Shown here: piece by piece, positions 19,347 through 28,023 of the stretch
Numbering within the stretch: position 1 is the first letter of the stretch
How the letters are laid out: every line of letters starts with the position of its first letter
From: Ruegeria arenilitoris
GTDB taxonomy: Bacteria > Pseudomonadota > Alphaproteobacteria > Rhodobacterales > Rhodobacteraceae
Reading direction: 5' to 3'
NCBI RefSeq assembly: GCF_013035425.1
Contig: NZ_WQHX01000005.1
Coordinates: 248,001 to 312,000 of the forward strand
Length of the DNA stretch: 64,000 nt
Notes under the pieces: model-generated
The model's input: the letters and a program-made list of their open reading frames with translations, nothing else
Databases searched by the model: none
What the model was told of the DNA's origin: nothing
Position numbers and translations under genes: made by a program

Positions 19347-20530
19347 TGCTGTTCCTCCTGGTTCAACTTTCTGAACGGTCCATATTCCGTCAAAATCTCG
19401 ATTTCCTCTCCTACCGCATGGGCTTCAGCGTCCAGGTATTTCCGGACCGCATCGGCAAAGCCGGGGTCGCCGATCCAGTGCAAACTATGCGTGCGGGTCG
19501 GCAGATAGCCGCGCGCCAGTTTATGCTCACCTTGTGCGCCCGCTTCTACCCGGGCCAAACCCTGCGAGATGGCAAAATCGATTGCCCTATAGTAGCACAG
19601 TTCGAAATGCAGACATGGGTGATGCTCTATGCAGCCCCAATAACGCCCATACAATGTCTCACGCCCAATGAAATTCAGCGCCCCCGCTATGGGGTATCCA
19701 TTACGCTCGGCCAACACCAGGACCATATCATCGGGCATGTTTTCTTGCGCGATATTAAAAAATTGACGCGTCAGATACGGGGCTCCCCATTTTCGCGCCC
19801 CGGTGTCTTGGTAAAACCGCCAGAAAGCGTCCCAATGTTCGGGTCTTAGATCGGAGCCAGTGAGAGTATGAATCTGACCTCCAAAATCATTGGCTTGTTT
19901 TCTTTCCTTTCGAATGTTCTTTCTTTTGCGAGACGAAAGAGCAGCGAGAAATTCTTCGAAATCGGTAAACTCCTGATTCAACCAGTGAAACTGTTGAGAA
20001 CTGCGAACCATCAGTCCCATCTGCTCACCTGCCAATGCCTCATCTTCGGTGCAAAACGTCACGTGCAGCGATGAGATCTGGTTTTCGGCCGAAAGTTGAA
20101 CAGCTCCCTGAACCAGGGCCGACATTCCGATCGTCTCGTATCCGGGTCGCACCAGAAATCGACGTCCCGTCGCAGGCGTGAACGGTACAGCGACCTGGAG
20201 TTTTGGGTAGTAACGCCCCCCAGCGTTTTCATAAGCATGGGCCCAGCTGTGATCGAAGATGTATTCGCCCTGACTGTGCGATTTGGCATACATAGGCGCC
20301 GCACCAATCAACATGCCATCCAGATAAGCCGTCAGATATTGCGGTTGCCACCCGGTGCCGCGACCGACCGAGCCACTTTCTTCAAGCGCCAGAAGAAAAC
20401 GATGGGTGGTGAAAGGGTCAAGCGGACGGCCACCATCCGCGGCCTCTGGGCACGCGCACGCATCCCATTCCGCCGCAGAAATCTGCGAAAGTGTTCCAAG
20501 AACCTGAACCTCGATCTGCGCCTGATCCAT
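19343..20530 (-). CDS. FemAB-like GNAT acyltransferase (DUF482/peptidogalycan-biosynthesis type)
   Basis: A 395-residue cytoplasmic protein of the double-GNAT peptidogalycan-biosynthesis family. Recognisable segments are [76 protein letters not shown] and [19 protein letters not shown]. Members are thought to transfer an acyl or aminoacyl group, but the substrate is not established. It is the first gene of a two-gene unit with phhB. Confidence 0.85.
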   Translation of the reverse strand: MDQAQIEVQVLGTLSQISAAEWDACACPEAADGGRPLDPFTTHRFLLALEESGSVGRGTGWQPQYLTAYLDGMLIGAAPMYAKSHSQGEYIFDHSWAHAYENAGGRYYPKLQVAVPFTPATGRRFLVRPGYETIGMSALVQGAVQLSAENQISSLHVTFCTEDEALAGEQMGLMVRSSQQFHWLNQEFTDFEEFLAALSSRKRKNIRKERKQANDFGGQIHTLTGSDLRPEHWDAFWRFYQDTGARKWGAPYLTRQFFNIAQENMPDDMVLVLAERNGYPIAGALNFIGRETLYGRYWGCIEHHPCLHFELCYYRAIDFAISQGLARVEAGAQGEHKLARGYLPTRTHSLHWIGDPGFADAVRKYLDAEAHAVGEEIEILTEYGPFRKLNQEEQQ

Positions 20531-20574
20531 GTGCCCTCCGCGATGATCCTAACCTGTGACTTTTCTTGGCAGGA

Positions 20575-21333
20575 TCAAGCCAGATAGCCTTCGAACGTCA
20601 CATTATCCGCAACTTTACGCGCCTCTGCCTCTTGAGCAGGCGACCGGACAGTCCAGCACAAGATGGGAACACCGCGCTCCTTTAGTTCCGAAACTCTGGG
20701 ACGATCCAGATCACTAACTTCATGACTGATAAAACTGGCGCCAACGCGATCGAAGTCCGGAATACCACGCAAGTAGTCACACGTTTCGACAGGCAGAGGC
20801 CAGTTGTTTGGATCATAAGAACTGGTAACGATACCTCTAGGTATTTGAGGCGCTAAATGGGCTAATTCTGCGACACTGTTTGGGTTGAATGACATAACCG
20901 CCACTGGACCGTCATAGTCATTTAAAACCCGAACCGCATCTTGTTCCAGGGACCCGATCCCAGTTCCCATCCCACCATCCTGATCCTTTAACTCTATCAG
21001 AAGAGGAACCTTGCCATCGACCAGATCCAGAACCTGCTCCAGAGAGGGGATACTTTCATTCTCCGAATAGAGGAGCGGAAGCGCATTGGCCTGCTCAGCG
21101 GTGATCCGCCGGATCGGTCCAGATTGCCCAGTAAGCCGCCTCATGTCGTAATCATGAAACACCATGGCGCGGCCATCGGCCGTTAATTGCAGGTCAATCT
21201 CGATCCCATATTCGGCGTCCAGCGCCGCTCGGATCGAAGACAGACTGTTCTCGGGACGTTTGGCCGATACATCATGCAACGCACGATGCGCGATCGGACG
21301 TTGCAAAAACACCTGCGGAAGTGGCGGAGTCAT
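20575..21333 (-). CDS. Glycerophosphodiester phosphodiesterase
   Basis: A 252-residue GDPD-family TIM barrel. The active-site segment IAHRALHDVSAKRPENSLSS carries the catalytic His-Arg and Glu-Asn, EIDLQLTADGRAMVFHDYDM supplies the metal ligands and second His, and PLLIELKD is a core strand. It hydrolyses glycerophosphodiesters to glycerol-3-phosphate and an alcohol. No signal peptide is seen, so it acts in the cytoplasm on imported or recycled head groups. It overlaps the RidA gene by ATGA (21330-21333). Confidence 0.9.
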   Translation of the reverse strand: MTPPLPQVFLQRPIAHRALHDVSAKRPENSLSSIRAALDAEYGIEIDLQLTADGRAMVFHDYDMRRLTGQSGPIRRITAEQANALPLLYSENESIPSLEQVLDLVDGKVPLLIELKDQDGGMGTGIGSLEQDAVRVLNDYDGPVAVMSFNPNSVAELAHLAPQIPRGIVTSSYDPNNWPLPVETCDYLRGIPDFDRVGASFISHEVSDLDRPRVSELKERGVPILCWTVRSPAQEAEARKVADNVTFEGYLA

Positions 21334-21785
21334 TGGATCTCGAAGATACCTTCTATTTCGACAGCTACGCCCAGCGGCAGCGACGCGGCGCTTACAGCCG
21401 AACGAGAATGACGACCGGCTTCTCCCAAGGCCTCCACAAGAAAATCGGACGCGCCATTTATGACCTGCGGTTGCGCCGTGAAATCAGCGGTCGAGTTCAC
21501 GAACCCTGTCAGCTTCACAACCCTTACAAGCTTGTCAATGTCACCGCCGCATGCCGCTTTGACCTGAGCCAACAGATTGATCGCGCAAACTTTTGCCGCG
21601 GCAGCGCCTGCTTCGACATCCATGTTATCACCTAATTTTCCGGTGATTAAATCATTGTCCTTGGAAATCTGCCCAGATACGTAAACCAAATTGCCAACGC
21701 GCACGAAAGGCACGTAGTTAGCCGCTGGTGCAGGAGCGTCCGGAAGGGTTACGCCCAAGCTTTCCAATTTTGCTGCAATGCTCAT
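21330..21785 (-). CDS. RidA/YjgF-family enamine/imine deaminase-like protein
   Basis: A 151-residue protein of the longer YjgF subgroup. Segments are GNLVYVSGQISKD, AAAAKVCAINLLAQVKAACG, VVKLTGFVNSTADFTAQPQV and GEAGRHSRSAVSAASLPLGV. The Arg in the GRHSRSAV segment corresponds to the substrate-binding arginine of RidA. Family members hydrolyse reactive enamine/imine intermediates released by PLP enzymes. It leads a two-gene unit with the phosphodiesterase. Confidence 0.88.
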   Translation of the reverse strand: MSIAAKLESLGVTLPDAPAPAANYVPFVRVGNLVYVSGQISKDNDLITGKLGDNMDVEAGAAAAKVCAINLLAQVKAACGGDIDKLVRVVKLTGFVNSTADFTAQPQVINGASDFLVEALGEAGRHSRSAVSAASLPLGVAVEIEGIFEIQ

Positions 21786-22079
21786 TTGAAGTTCCTAATG
21801 TATGATCGACTCAGGCGGACGCTATCCGGGAACAGCCGCGTCGAAAAGCGCTAAAGCGGCAATTTGAACTTTGCGAACAATCTGAGCAATACTTCTCTCG
21901 TTTCTTATGTGTTCATGCTGTGTCACTTTACGATGGCAAGACAAGCGGGTTAAACGCTAGGAGTTTCAAATGCCATGTGAAACAGTTATGTGACAACGAA
22001 CTGCATCGCTGTAACGCCTATGACAAGTTGATTTAAAGTCCGGCAATTCCGGCCGGGAAATATTGGAGTAACGAGGACT

Positions 22080-22895
22080 GTGTCCAACCGAGCCTTCTTT
22101 AAGCCCCTGATCGTTTTGTGCACACTGACTATTTTGTCAGCATGCGCCTCACAGCCTCAGGACGCAGCGGCGCGTGGCGAAGTTTTTGACCCCTACGAAG
22201 GCGCGAACCGGTCAATTCACAAATTCAACCTGGGCGTAGACCGGTTTCTTTTTCGACCAGCATCAAAAGGTTACGTGAAAATTGTTCCTGATCCAATGGT
22301 AACGAGCTTTAGTACCTTTGCGGAAAATATTTCCCTGCCCGGTCAGGCCGTCGATTATCTTTTACAAGGCAATCCAAAACAGATGGGCAATGCGCTGCTT
22401 CGATTTGTCGTGAATATGACGGTTGGTGGGTTTGGATTGTCTGCCCCCGCGGATGAGCTTAACCTGCCACCAGTGGATACCGACTTTGGTGAAACCCTGC
22501 ATGTCTGGGGCTTTGGTGAAGGCGCTTATGTGGAGTTACCCTTTTATGGTCCGTCAACCACACGAGATGCCGTGGGAGTAATAATAAATCTGTTTTCCAA
22601 CCCGATCAATTTCACACCCGTACGGCCTGCTGACAATTTGGGTGTCTATGCCGAGGTCGTACGCCGCATGGGAGACCGAGGTAGATTCTCGGATACGGTA
22701 GATTCGATTTTATATGAAAGTGCTGATAGTTACGCTCAGGCGCGGTTGATTTACCTGCAAAATCGACGCTTTGAACTGGCCAGAGACGATGAAGAGGCCT
22801 ATTTGGGTCTGTATGATGATCCCTATGCCGTAACCGGGACAGACCCTGTCAGGGACCCCTATCTCGACCCCTACGAGGACCCCTATGCAGAATAA
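22080..22895 (+). CDS. mlaA: MlaA (VacJ) outer-membrane lipoprotein for phospholipid transport
   Basis: A 271-residue lipoprotein with a signal peptide ending in lipobox LSAC, and the VacJ core: DPYEGANRSIHKFNLGVDRF, FAENISLPGQAVDYLLQG, GGFGLSAPADEL, DFGETLHVWGFGEGAYVELP and FNPI-type SNPINF. It removes misplaced phospholipids from the outer leaflet. The C-terminus is a run of DP(Y/V/E)-rich repeats (DDPYAVTGTDPV, DPYLDPYEDPYAE), unusual and probably disordered. Start GTG 22080 follows an AACGAGG site. It overlaps mlaC by 11 bp. Confidence 0.92.
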   Translation: MSNRAFFKPLIVLCTLTILSACASQPQDAAARGEVFDPYEGANRSIHKFNLGVDRFLFRPASKGYVKIVPDPMVTSFSTFAENISLPGQAVDYLLQGNPKQMGNALLRFVVNMTVGGFGLSAPADELNLPPVDTDFGETLHVWGFGEGAYVELPFYGPSTTRDAVGVIINLFSNPINFTPVRPADNLGVYAEVVRRMGDRGRFSDTVDSILYESADSYAQARLIYLQNRRFELARDDEEAYLGLYDDPYAVTGTDPVRDPYLDPYEDPYAE

Positions 22896-23493
22896 CATTT
22901 TGAACCGTCGAAAATTTTTTGCAACCGCACTGGCCGGGGTGTTGGCGACATCTCTGCCTTTCCCTGCTTTTGCGCTGACCGAAGCAGGTGCCAAGCAACT
23001 GGTTAACAGCGTCGTTTCGGATATCACACGAGTAATCGACTCCGGCAAATCCGAAAACGCTATGATACGTGATTTTGAGAAGATCTTTGTGCAGTACGGA
23101 GATGTTCCAATCATGGCGCGTTACGCTTTGGGTGCGGACGCGCGCGCTGCTTCTGCATCACAGATGCGCCAGTTCACAAAGGCATTTCAGGGCTATATCT
23201 CACGCAAATACGGTCGTCGCTTCCGCGAATTTATTGGAGGGGAAGTGACGGTTCGCAATGCGCGAAAGATCAAGGCCGGGTACGAAGTCAGAACCTCGGT
23301 CAAGCTTCGAGGGTCATCGCCATTTGACGTTACTTTTCTGGTTTCGGACAAGTCTGGCCGAGGAAAATTTTATAACATGTTCATCGAAGGCGTGAACTTG
23401 CTGCTCACAGAACGGACCGAAATTGGCGCCATGCTGGACGCCCGGGGTGGTGACCTAAATCGTCTGATCAAGGACTTGAATCGAAGCGGTTGA
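22885..23493 (+). CDS. mlaC: MlaC-like periplasmic phospholipid-binding protein (Ttg2/Tgt2 family)
   Basis: A 202-residue exported protein. Its N-terminus carries a twin-arginine-like signal (NRRKFFATALAGVLATSLP). The mature part has the MlaC fold elements FEKIFVQYGDVPIMARYALG, FTKAFQGYISRKYGRRF and FYNMFIEGVNLLLTERTEIG. It shuttles phospholipids between MlaA and the inner-membrane MlaFEDB complex, whose genes are not in this window. It is translationally coupled to mlaA (start inside the mlaA end). Confidence 0.9.
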   Translation: MQNNILNRRKFFATALAGVLATSLPFPAFALTEAGAKQLVNSVVSDITRVIDSGKSENAMIRDFEKIFVQYGDVPIMARYALGADARAASASQMRQFTKAFQGYISRKYGRRFREFIGGEVTVRNARKIKAGYEVRTSVKLRGSSPFDVTFLVSDKSGRGKFYNMFIEGVNLLLTERTEIGAMLDARGGDLNRLIKDLNRSG

Positions 23494-23701
23494 GGTCCTG
23501 CGCTGGGGTGTATTGAAGCACCGCTAGGACATAACAACTCCACGAATGTATTGGAAATTCATTCGGATTCTGACCTTTAGCATTCGATGAAGAAATGCCC
23601 ACAGTGACACATTGGCTTTCGGTCACGAAATAGCTCAGCCAACTGTGTTGCGGAAGATTGCTTATATTTTTGATCCAGTAATTTTTCCCCCGTAATTGCC
23701 T

Positions 23702-24430
23702 CTATGGAACATAGCTGCGCACCAAGGCACTGGCGATCAGGGACCACCCGTCGGCAATAACAAAAAAAGCCAACTTGAATGGCAGAGAAACGGTGGCTGG
23801 CTGCACCATCATCATACCCATCGACATCAATACTGCCGCGACAACCAGATCAATTATCAGAAAGGGCAAAAAGATCAAAAACCCAATCTGAAAAGCCCGT
23901 GAAATTTCCGACAGCATAAAGGAAGGCATCAGTACCGATAGCGGCGCTTCGGGTACTGGGCGCAGTTCAGCAACACCAGGACGGAGGGCAGCCATCGCTT
24001 GGAAGGTGTCTGCATCAAGACGGGCCGCCATGAATTCACGAAACGGGACAAGAGCTCGTTCAAGCGCGGCTTCGATCTCTATCGTTTCATCTATCAAAGG
24101 GCGGATGCCCATCATCCAGGCTTCAGAAAACACAGGCTCCATAATGAAATAGGTCAGAAACAAAGCTAAACCGACAATCAACATGTTTGGAGGTGATTGC
24201 TGCAATCCGATTCCCTGTCGCAAAATCGCCAGTACCGTAATCAAAAACGGGAAACAGGTGATCATTATGGCAAGCCCTGGCGCAAGGCTGAGCACGGTAA
24301 TCAGAAGAATGAGCTGAATGGAACGGGCCGAGAGCGAGTCGCCGTCGCCCAAGGAAAGTGAAACTTCTTGCGCTGACGCCAGAGAAGGCATCAGCAGCGT
24401 AACCGCCAAAAAAAGCAGACAGCGCATCAC
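23702..24430 (-). CDS. fliP: Flagellar export-gate protein FliP
   Basis: A 242-residue inner-membrane component of the flagellar type III export gate (FliPQR). It has a cleavable signal (LLMPSLASAQ), then TM segments with the family stretches LAPGLAIMITCFPFLITVLA, LRQGIGLQQSPPNM, MPSFMLSEISRAFQIGFLIF and LVVAAVLMSMGMMMV. The length is normal. It overlaps fliN by ATGA (24427-24430) and ends the minus-strand fliF-fliH-fliN-fliP unit. fliQ and fliR are not adjacent. Confidence 0.93.
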   Translation of the reverse strand: MMRCLLFLAVTLLMPSLASAQEVSLSLGDGDSLSARSIQLILLITVLSLAPGLAIMITCFPFLITVLAILRQGIGLQQSPPNMLIVGLALFLTYFIMEPVFSEAWMMGIRPLIDETIEIEAALERALVPFREFMAARLDADTFQAMAALRPGVAELRPVPEAPLSVLMPSFMLSEISRAFQIGFLIFLPFLIIDLVVAAVLMSMGMMMVQPATVSLPFKLAFFVIADGWSLIASALVRSYVP

Positions 24431-24714
24431 CCGATACCGTTTCGAAGATCGGATATCTCAGTCAGGCGAACCGCAAGTTGCCCGGCCTGATCACCCTCCA
24501 ACTCCTCTAATAACCCGCGCGCGACAAGTTGGTCGCCAACGTAAAGATCGACAGGGTCCTCAACGCGTTTGTCCAGAGTTAGAACCGCATTTTCACCCAT
24601 GTTCAAAAGATCTCGGACAAGCGGACGTGCGTGGCCTACTGACACTGTCACCTCAATTGGGACAGCATCAAACGGGCTGGATTTTTCAGTTTTTGGGGGT
24701 TGGATGTCACTCAT
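24427..24714 (-). CDS. fliN: Flagellar motor-switch protein FliN (short form)
   Basis: A 95-residue C-ring protein with the SpoA fold: VPIEVTVSVGHARPLVRDLL, VLTLDKRVEDPVDLYVGDQL and VARGLLEELEGDQAGQLAVR. The start at 24714 is preferred because its ATGAGTGA overlaps the stop of the fliH reading frame and the family N-terminus is short; an upstream in-frame ATG at 24759 would run deeper into fliH. It forms part of the switch that binds CheY-P and docks FliH. Confidence 0.88.
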   Translation of the reverse strand: MSDIQPPKTEKSSPFDAVPIEVTVSVGHARPLVRDLLNMGENAVLTLDKRVEDPVDLYVGDQLVARGLLEELEGDQAGQLAVRLTEISDLRNGIG

Positions 24715-24937
24715 TTGACAAAGCCTCTTTCGCTTCAAAGATATAGGCATCGAAGGCACCGGCGATTGTGCTCAGCAGGGCATTACAGTCGACTTCGCGC
24801 CGGGCCACGCCGACCTGTAGGCGTGCTTGCCCTGAGTCCAGCGTCGGATTTTCAATTACTTGCACTGGTAGGGACAGATCTTGAGGCAACATGGATTGAA
24901 TTCGCTCCGCAGTTCCTTTGGGCACAATCACTTGCAT
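24707..24937 (-). CDS. fliH: FliH C-terminal part (separated from the N-terminal part by a frameshift)
   Basis: A 76-residue frame starting MQVIVPKGTAERIQ and ending IFEAKEALSNE. Content and place match the C-terminal domain of alphaproteobacterial FliH, which binds the FliI ATPase: VIENPTLDSGQARLQVGVAR, DCNALLSTIAGAF. The frame is open upstream of its ATG, reading DQIGQPM just before it, which joins smoothly to the N-terminal half in the other frame. The ATG overlaps the TGA of the upstream part by 10 nt (24928-24937), so reinitiation could yield two peptides. A 1-nt deletion near 24953-24963 is the simplest explanation. Confidence 0.75.
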   Translation of the reverse strand: MQVIVPKGTAERIQSMLPQDLSLPVQVIENPTLDSGQARLQVGVARREVDCNALLSTIAGAFDAYIFEAKEALSNE

Positions 24938-25305
24938 CGGCTGCCCGATTTGATCCTGCGTATTTCGGTCAGTTGTTCTGTCAAACGCGAGGCAAACCCC
25001 CGGTCGAGCAATTTTGGCAAAACGACTTGAACCAGACTTTCAAACATGGGCTCCAGGGACAAAGTCATCCGGGTCAGCGCCTCTTGATAAGTGAAAGACA
25101 GGTCAGACAGCGCAGCGGCCAGATCGGTATTCATTTGGCCAAACTGCTGCTCTTGTGCCGCGACTGCGTCTTCCCAACCTGCGCTGTACCCACGCTCAAA
25201 GGACTCCAACCGATGCTCTTCCAAAGCTTCTTCATCAAGCAAATGCGTCGTCCCGTTATCGGGATTGTCAGAGAAGTCTTCCAGGAGATGGGCAATCGGC
25301 ATCAC
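24928..25305 (-). CDS. fliH: FliH N-terminal part (frameshifted)
   Basis: A 125-residue frame that begins like alphaproteobacterial FliH (AHLLEDFSDN, LEEHRLESFERGYSAGWEDA, a helical LAAALSDLSFTYQEALTRM and VVLPKLLDRGFASRLTEQL) but ends abruptly in an unrelated tail (RRIKSGSRCK). The homologous continuation lies in another frame at 24707-24937. Intact FliH is about 200 residues and inhibits or guides the FliI ATPase during flagellar export. It overlaps fliF by ATGA (25302-25305). The break could be a real mutation, a sequencing error or a split gene. Confidence 0.78.
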   Translation of the reverse strand: MMPIAHLLEDFSDNPDNGTTHLLDEEALEEHRLESFERGYSAGWEDAVAAQEQQFGQMNTDLAAALSDLSFTYQEALTRMTLSLEPMFESLVQVVLPKLLDRGFASRLTEQLTEIRRIKSGSRCK

Positions 25306-26900
25306 ACCTTCTCCTCGCTTTCCTCAAGCCAACTACGCAGGATTTCGACCGTTTCCTCTTGCTTGTCACCGATCATGTTGCGCAGGCGATCAACCGCATC
25401 CTCGCTGGTGGATCCTGCAATCGCGGGCACGCCTGGTTGCATTTTTTCCGCAAGCGCCGTGAATTCGGCAGAATCATCTATTGCGACCTCTCCTACTAGA
25501 TATGGCGCAGGTTCCTCGGGCGGCTGTGCTGTGGCAGGCAGCAATGTCGGGGGAGTGACTGCGCTGGCCATGATCGGACGCACTACAAACAGCCCGAGAA
25601 CAATCGAAACGGCGGCCAGAACAACCATCTGAATCAGAGACATTGCGTCCAGATGAATATCTGGCCAGATCGAAGCGGAAACCAATGTTCCCTGCGGCTC
25701 AACAACGGGAAGGTCCAAGGATTTAAGTGTTATTACGTCCCCACGATCAGAATCATACCCAACAGCTGACGCCACCAGTTCTTCCAGCGCATCCAGCTCA
25801 GTTTGCGCCATCGGCACAAAAGTTTCGGTGCCATCCTCACCAATTGTGCGGGCACCATTTACAAGAACTGCAACTGTCAAACGCTTGATTGCACCAGGCG
25901 CACGATGCACTTCCAGCTCTGTTTCGGAAACTTCGTAATTTACACGTTCGCGGGTTTGCGTGGCCGTCGAATTCGATTCATCACTGCCCCCGCCATCGCC
26001 ATCAGGCAAGTTTGACGCGACTGTCACATCCGCCGATTGATTGCGTGCACTGTCTGACCGTTCTTCGACATCAGTACTGATTGCGACGCGCCCATTGGGA
26101 TCAAAGCGACGTTCGCGAATAGATTCGGTTTCCGTAACGGTGTCCACGCTCACCTCAACCACCGCGTTGCCCGCGCCAACGCGCGCCTCAACCAAGCGCA
26201 ATACACGTTCCCGCAATTGACGCGCTTTGTCGTCGGCCGTGTCCGCCGCGACAGCGTTTTCCTGCGCACCCATTACGGCCCCGTTGGAGTCAATGACCGC
26301 CACGTTTTCCGGAGTCAGCCCGCTAACCGCTGACGCCACAAGAAAGCGAATCGCCTTTGCCTGATCTCCCGTAATCTGGGCGCCAGAAGGTACAACAGAC
26401 ACAGAAGCAGTCGGCTCGGCGCTACGCTGGAATGGGTTCGACGAGCTGTTAGCGATGTGAACCCGAGCCTGACTAATGTGAGGGCTGCCAACGACTGTCC
26501 TTGCCAATTCACCTTCTTTTGCCCGCCAATAGGCTGCATCAAACATCTGCGAAGTTGTGCCAAAGCCGCTGAGCGTATCGAGCAGCTCGTACCCCCGGTT
26601 TCCGTTGGCAGGCAGCCCCTCGCTGGCCAGGGTCATTCGAAGCTCATCCCTTTGCGACCCGGCGACATAGATCGAACCGCCCCTGATTTCATACGCGACT
26701 CCGCGTTGTTCCAAGGAGCGAACTATGTCGCCTGCAGCGCCACTCTCGAGACCTGCATATAGAAGGGTCATGGCTGGCGCCGTCGCAATTCGCGACATTG
26801 CTAGGATACCCAGAAAGACCAATGCCACGGCACCGGCCACTATGATTTGTTTGCGCCTGTCCAAACTTGCCCAGACAGTTCCGATCTGCTGCACGCTCAC
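25302..26900 (-). CDS. fliF: Flagellar MS-ring protein FliF
   Basis: A 532-residue protein with an N-terminal TM (IIVAGAVALVFLGILAMSR), ring-building motifs (MTLLYAGLESGAAGDIVRSL, GYELLDTLSGFGTTSQMFD, RAKEGELARTVVGSPHISQA, ARVHIANSSSNPFQRS), a long periplasmic region, a second TM near residue 415 (LIQMVVLAAVSIVLGLFVV) and a cytoplasmic tail for FliG (LRNMIGDKQEETVEILRSWL). It forms the basal-body MS ring. First gene of the minus-strand flagellar unit, divergent from fliL, with a CtrA-like box between. Confidence 0.94.
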   Translation of the reverse strand: MSVQQIGTVWASLDRRKQIIVAGAVALVFLGILAMSRIATAPAMTLLYAGLESGAAGDIVRSLEQRGVAYEIRGGSIYVAGSQRDELRMTLASEGLPANGNRGYELLDTLSGFGTTSQMFDAAYWRAKEGELARTVVGSPHISQARVHIANSSSNPFQRSAEPTASVSVVPSGAQITGDQAKAIRFLVASAVSGLTPENVAVIDSNGAVMGAQENAVAADTADDKARQLRERVLRLVEARVGAGNAVVEVSVDTVTETESIRERRFDPNGRVAISTDVEERSDSARNQSADVTVASNLPDGDGGGSDESNSTATQTRERVNYEVSETELEVHRAPGAIKRLTVAVLVNGARTIGEDGTETFVPMAQTELDALEELVASAVGYDSDRGDVITLKSLDLPVVEPQGTLVSASIWPDIHLDAMSLIQMVVLAAVSIVLGLFVVRPIMASAVTPPTLLPATAQPPEEPAPYLVGEVAIDDSAEFTALAEKMQPGVPAIAGSTSEDAVDRLRNMIGDKQEETVEILRSWLEESEEKV

Positions 26901-26951
26901 CTCCGACTCGCCGACATTCTGTGCGGCACGCCCTTGTTTGAACGATTGCCC

Positions 26952-26966
26952 TTAACAATCGGTTAG
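26952..26966. promoter_or_regulatory. CtrA-like box in the fliF/fliL divergent promoter
   Basis: TTAA-CAATCGG-TTAG matches the alphaproteobacterial CtrA site TTAA-N7-TTAA except for the last base. It sits in the 112-bp gap between fliF and the preferred fliL start. CtrA is known to control flagellar genes in Caulobacter and roseobacters. The match is one base off and unverified. Confidence 0.45.
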
Positions 26967-27012
26967 TCCCTCAGGGGTTATGACAGATACCGTATTGATG
27001 AATGAGGACGTC

Positions 27013-27510
27013 ATGACAGACGCAACTTCGAATGAGGCAGAAGCCTTTGTAAAATCAGGACAAAAAGTTGTTCTCCTGTGGATGATTCTGGCCGTTGCCG
27101 GTGCTGCTGGCGGTTATTATGCAGCCAGCTCCGGCATGCTTCCTGTTGGTCACGAAAAAGCTTCGCACGAAGATCCAATCGATTTGGAAAGCAAGCCAGT
27201 AAAGGAATTGCCTGAGGTCGCCTTTGTCGATCTGCCGCCTGTAATTGTTTCGGTCAAAGCTGGCGATTCGCGACATCTGAAGTTCCATGCTCAGCTTGAG
27301 GTGAATGCCAGCTACATCACCGATGTAGAAATGATGCAGCCACGAATTATGGACGTAATGAACAGCTACTTGCGCGCAGTCGAGTTAACCGATCTTGAGG
27401 ATTCCCTAGCACTTATGCGTATCCGCGGACACTTGCTTCGGCGAATCGGAATCGTCGCTGGGGAAGGACGTGTGCGCGACGTGCTGGTGTCGGAATTCGT
27501 ATTGAACTAG
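27013..27510 (+). CDS. fliL: Flagellar basal-body-associated protein FliL
   Basis: A 165-residue single-pass membrane protein: a TM near residue 21 (VVLLWMILAVAGAAGGYYAA), then a periplasmic domain with VAFVDLPPVIVSVKAG, LKFHAQLEVN and a C-terminal helix-strand RVRDVLVSEFVLN. FliL surrounds the stator and supports torque and stator stability. The start at 27013 is preferred because of the GAGGA site just upstream; ATG 26980 adds 11 residues and lies too close to the CtrA-like box. First gene of the plus-strand flagellar unit. Confidence 0.88.
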   Translation: MTDATSNEAEAFVKSGQKVVLLWMILAVAGAAGGYYAASSGMLPVGHEKASHEDPIDLESKPVKELPEVAFVDLPPVIVSVKAGDSRHLKFHAQLEVNASYITDVEMMQPRIMDVMNSYLRAVELTDLEDSLALMRIRGHLLRRIGIVAGEGRVRDVLVSEFVLN

Positions 27511-27519
27511 GAGGCAACG

Positions 27520-28023
27520 TTGGAACTGATTGCGGATATATTGCTAGTCGCAGGCGCGTTGGGCGCGGGTCTGTATTGTTTTGTTCTGGCCAAGCGCCTT
27601 AAGCGGTTTACCGACCTTGAACGAGGAGTTGGAGGCGCCGTCTCCGTATTGTCAGCCCAGGCCGACGAATTGCGAACGTCGCTGGATTCGGCAAGGGCTT
27701 CTTCCGATCGATCCGGAGAGGAATTGCAAAGCCTCACCCAAAAGGCAGAATCTGTAGCGCAAAGGCTGGAGCTGATGATGGCTTCAATGCATGATGTCGT
27801 GTCAGAGGAAACTTCCACGTCGACAGAATCAAACCCTGCTGACCAAGACACGGACGTGACGCCGACGGCTGAACCTGCCGCTTCATCAAAGGAAGCCGAA
27901 GAAAGTAGCACTTCCGATGCGAAAATTGAGCGCGAGGAAGATAACGAGGTCGATCTTCCCAAAGCACCCGATGGGCTTATGTTTTTTAGACATGCCCGCC
28001 TAAATGGTGGAGCAGCGACGTGA
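27520..28023 (+). CDS. Uncharacterised flagellar-locus membrane protein with acidic tail
   Basis: A 167-residue protein beginning at TTG 27520, 4 bp after an excellent AGGAGG site. It has one N-terminal TM (LIADILLVAGALGAGLYCFV), a predicted coiled coil (AVSVLSAQADELRTSLDSAR through RLELMMASM), then a Ser/Glu/Asp-rich linker and a short basic end (FFRHARLNGG). I recognise no family. Its place between fliL and the MotE-like gene, with its stop overlapping the next GTG, implies a role at the flagellar motor, but that is inference. Confidence 0.75.
   Translation: MELIADILLVAGALGAGLYCFVLAKRLKRFTDLERGVGGAVSVLSAQADELRTSLDSARASSDRSGEELQSLTQKAESVAQRLELMMASMHDVVSEETSTSTESNPADQDTDVTPTAEPAASSKEAEESSTSDAKIEREEDNEVDLPKAPDGLMFFRHARLNGGAAT

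Noticed and set aside
24700..25632. 310-codon plus-strand open frame across fliN/fliH/fliF
   Set aside because: Opposite strand of flagellar genes with clear motifs; its translation is low-complexity and Arg/Ser/Pro-rich, as expected for an antisense frame.
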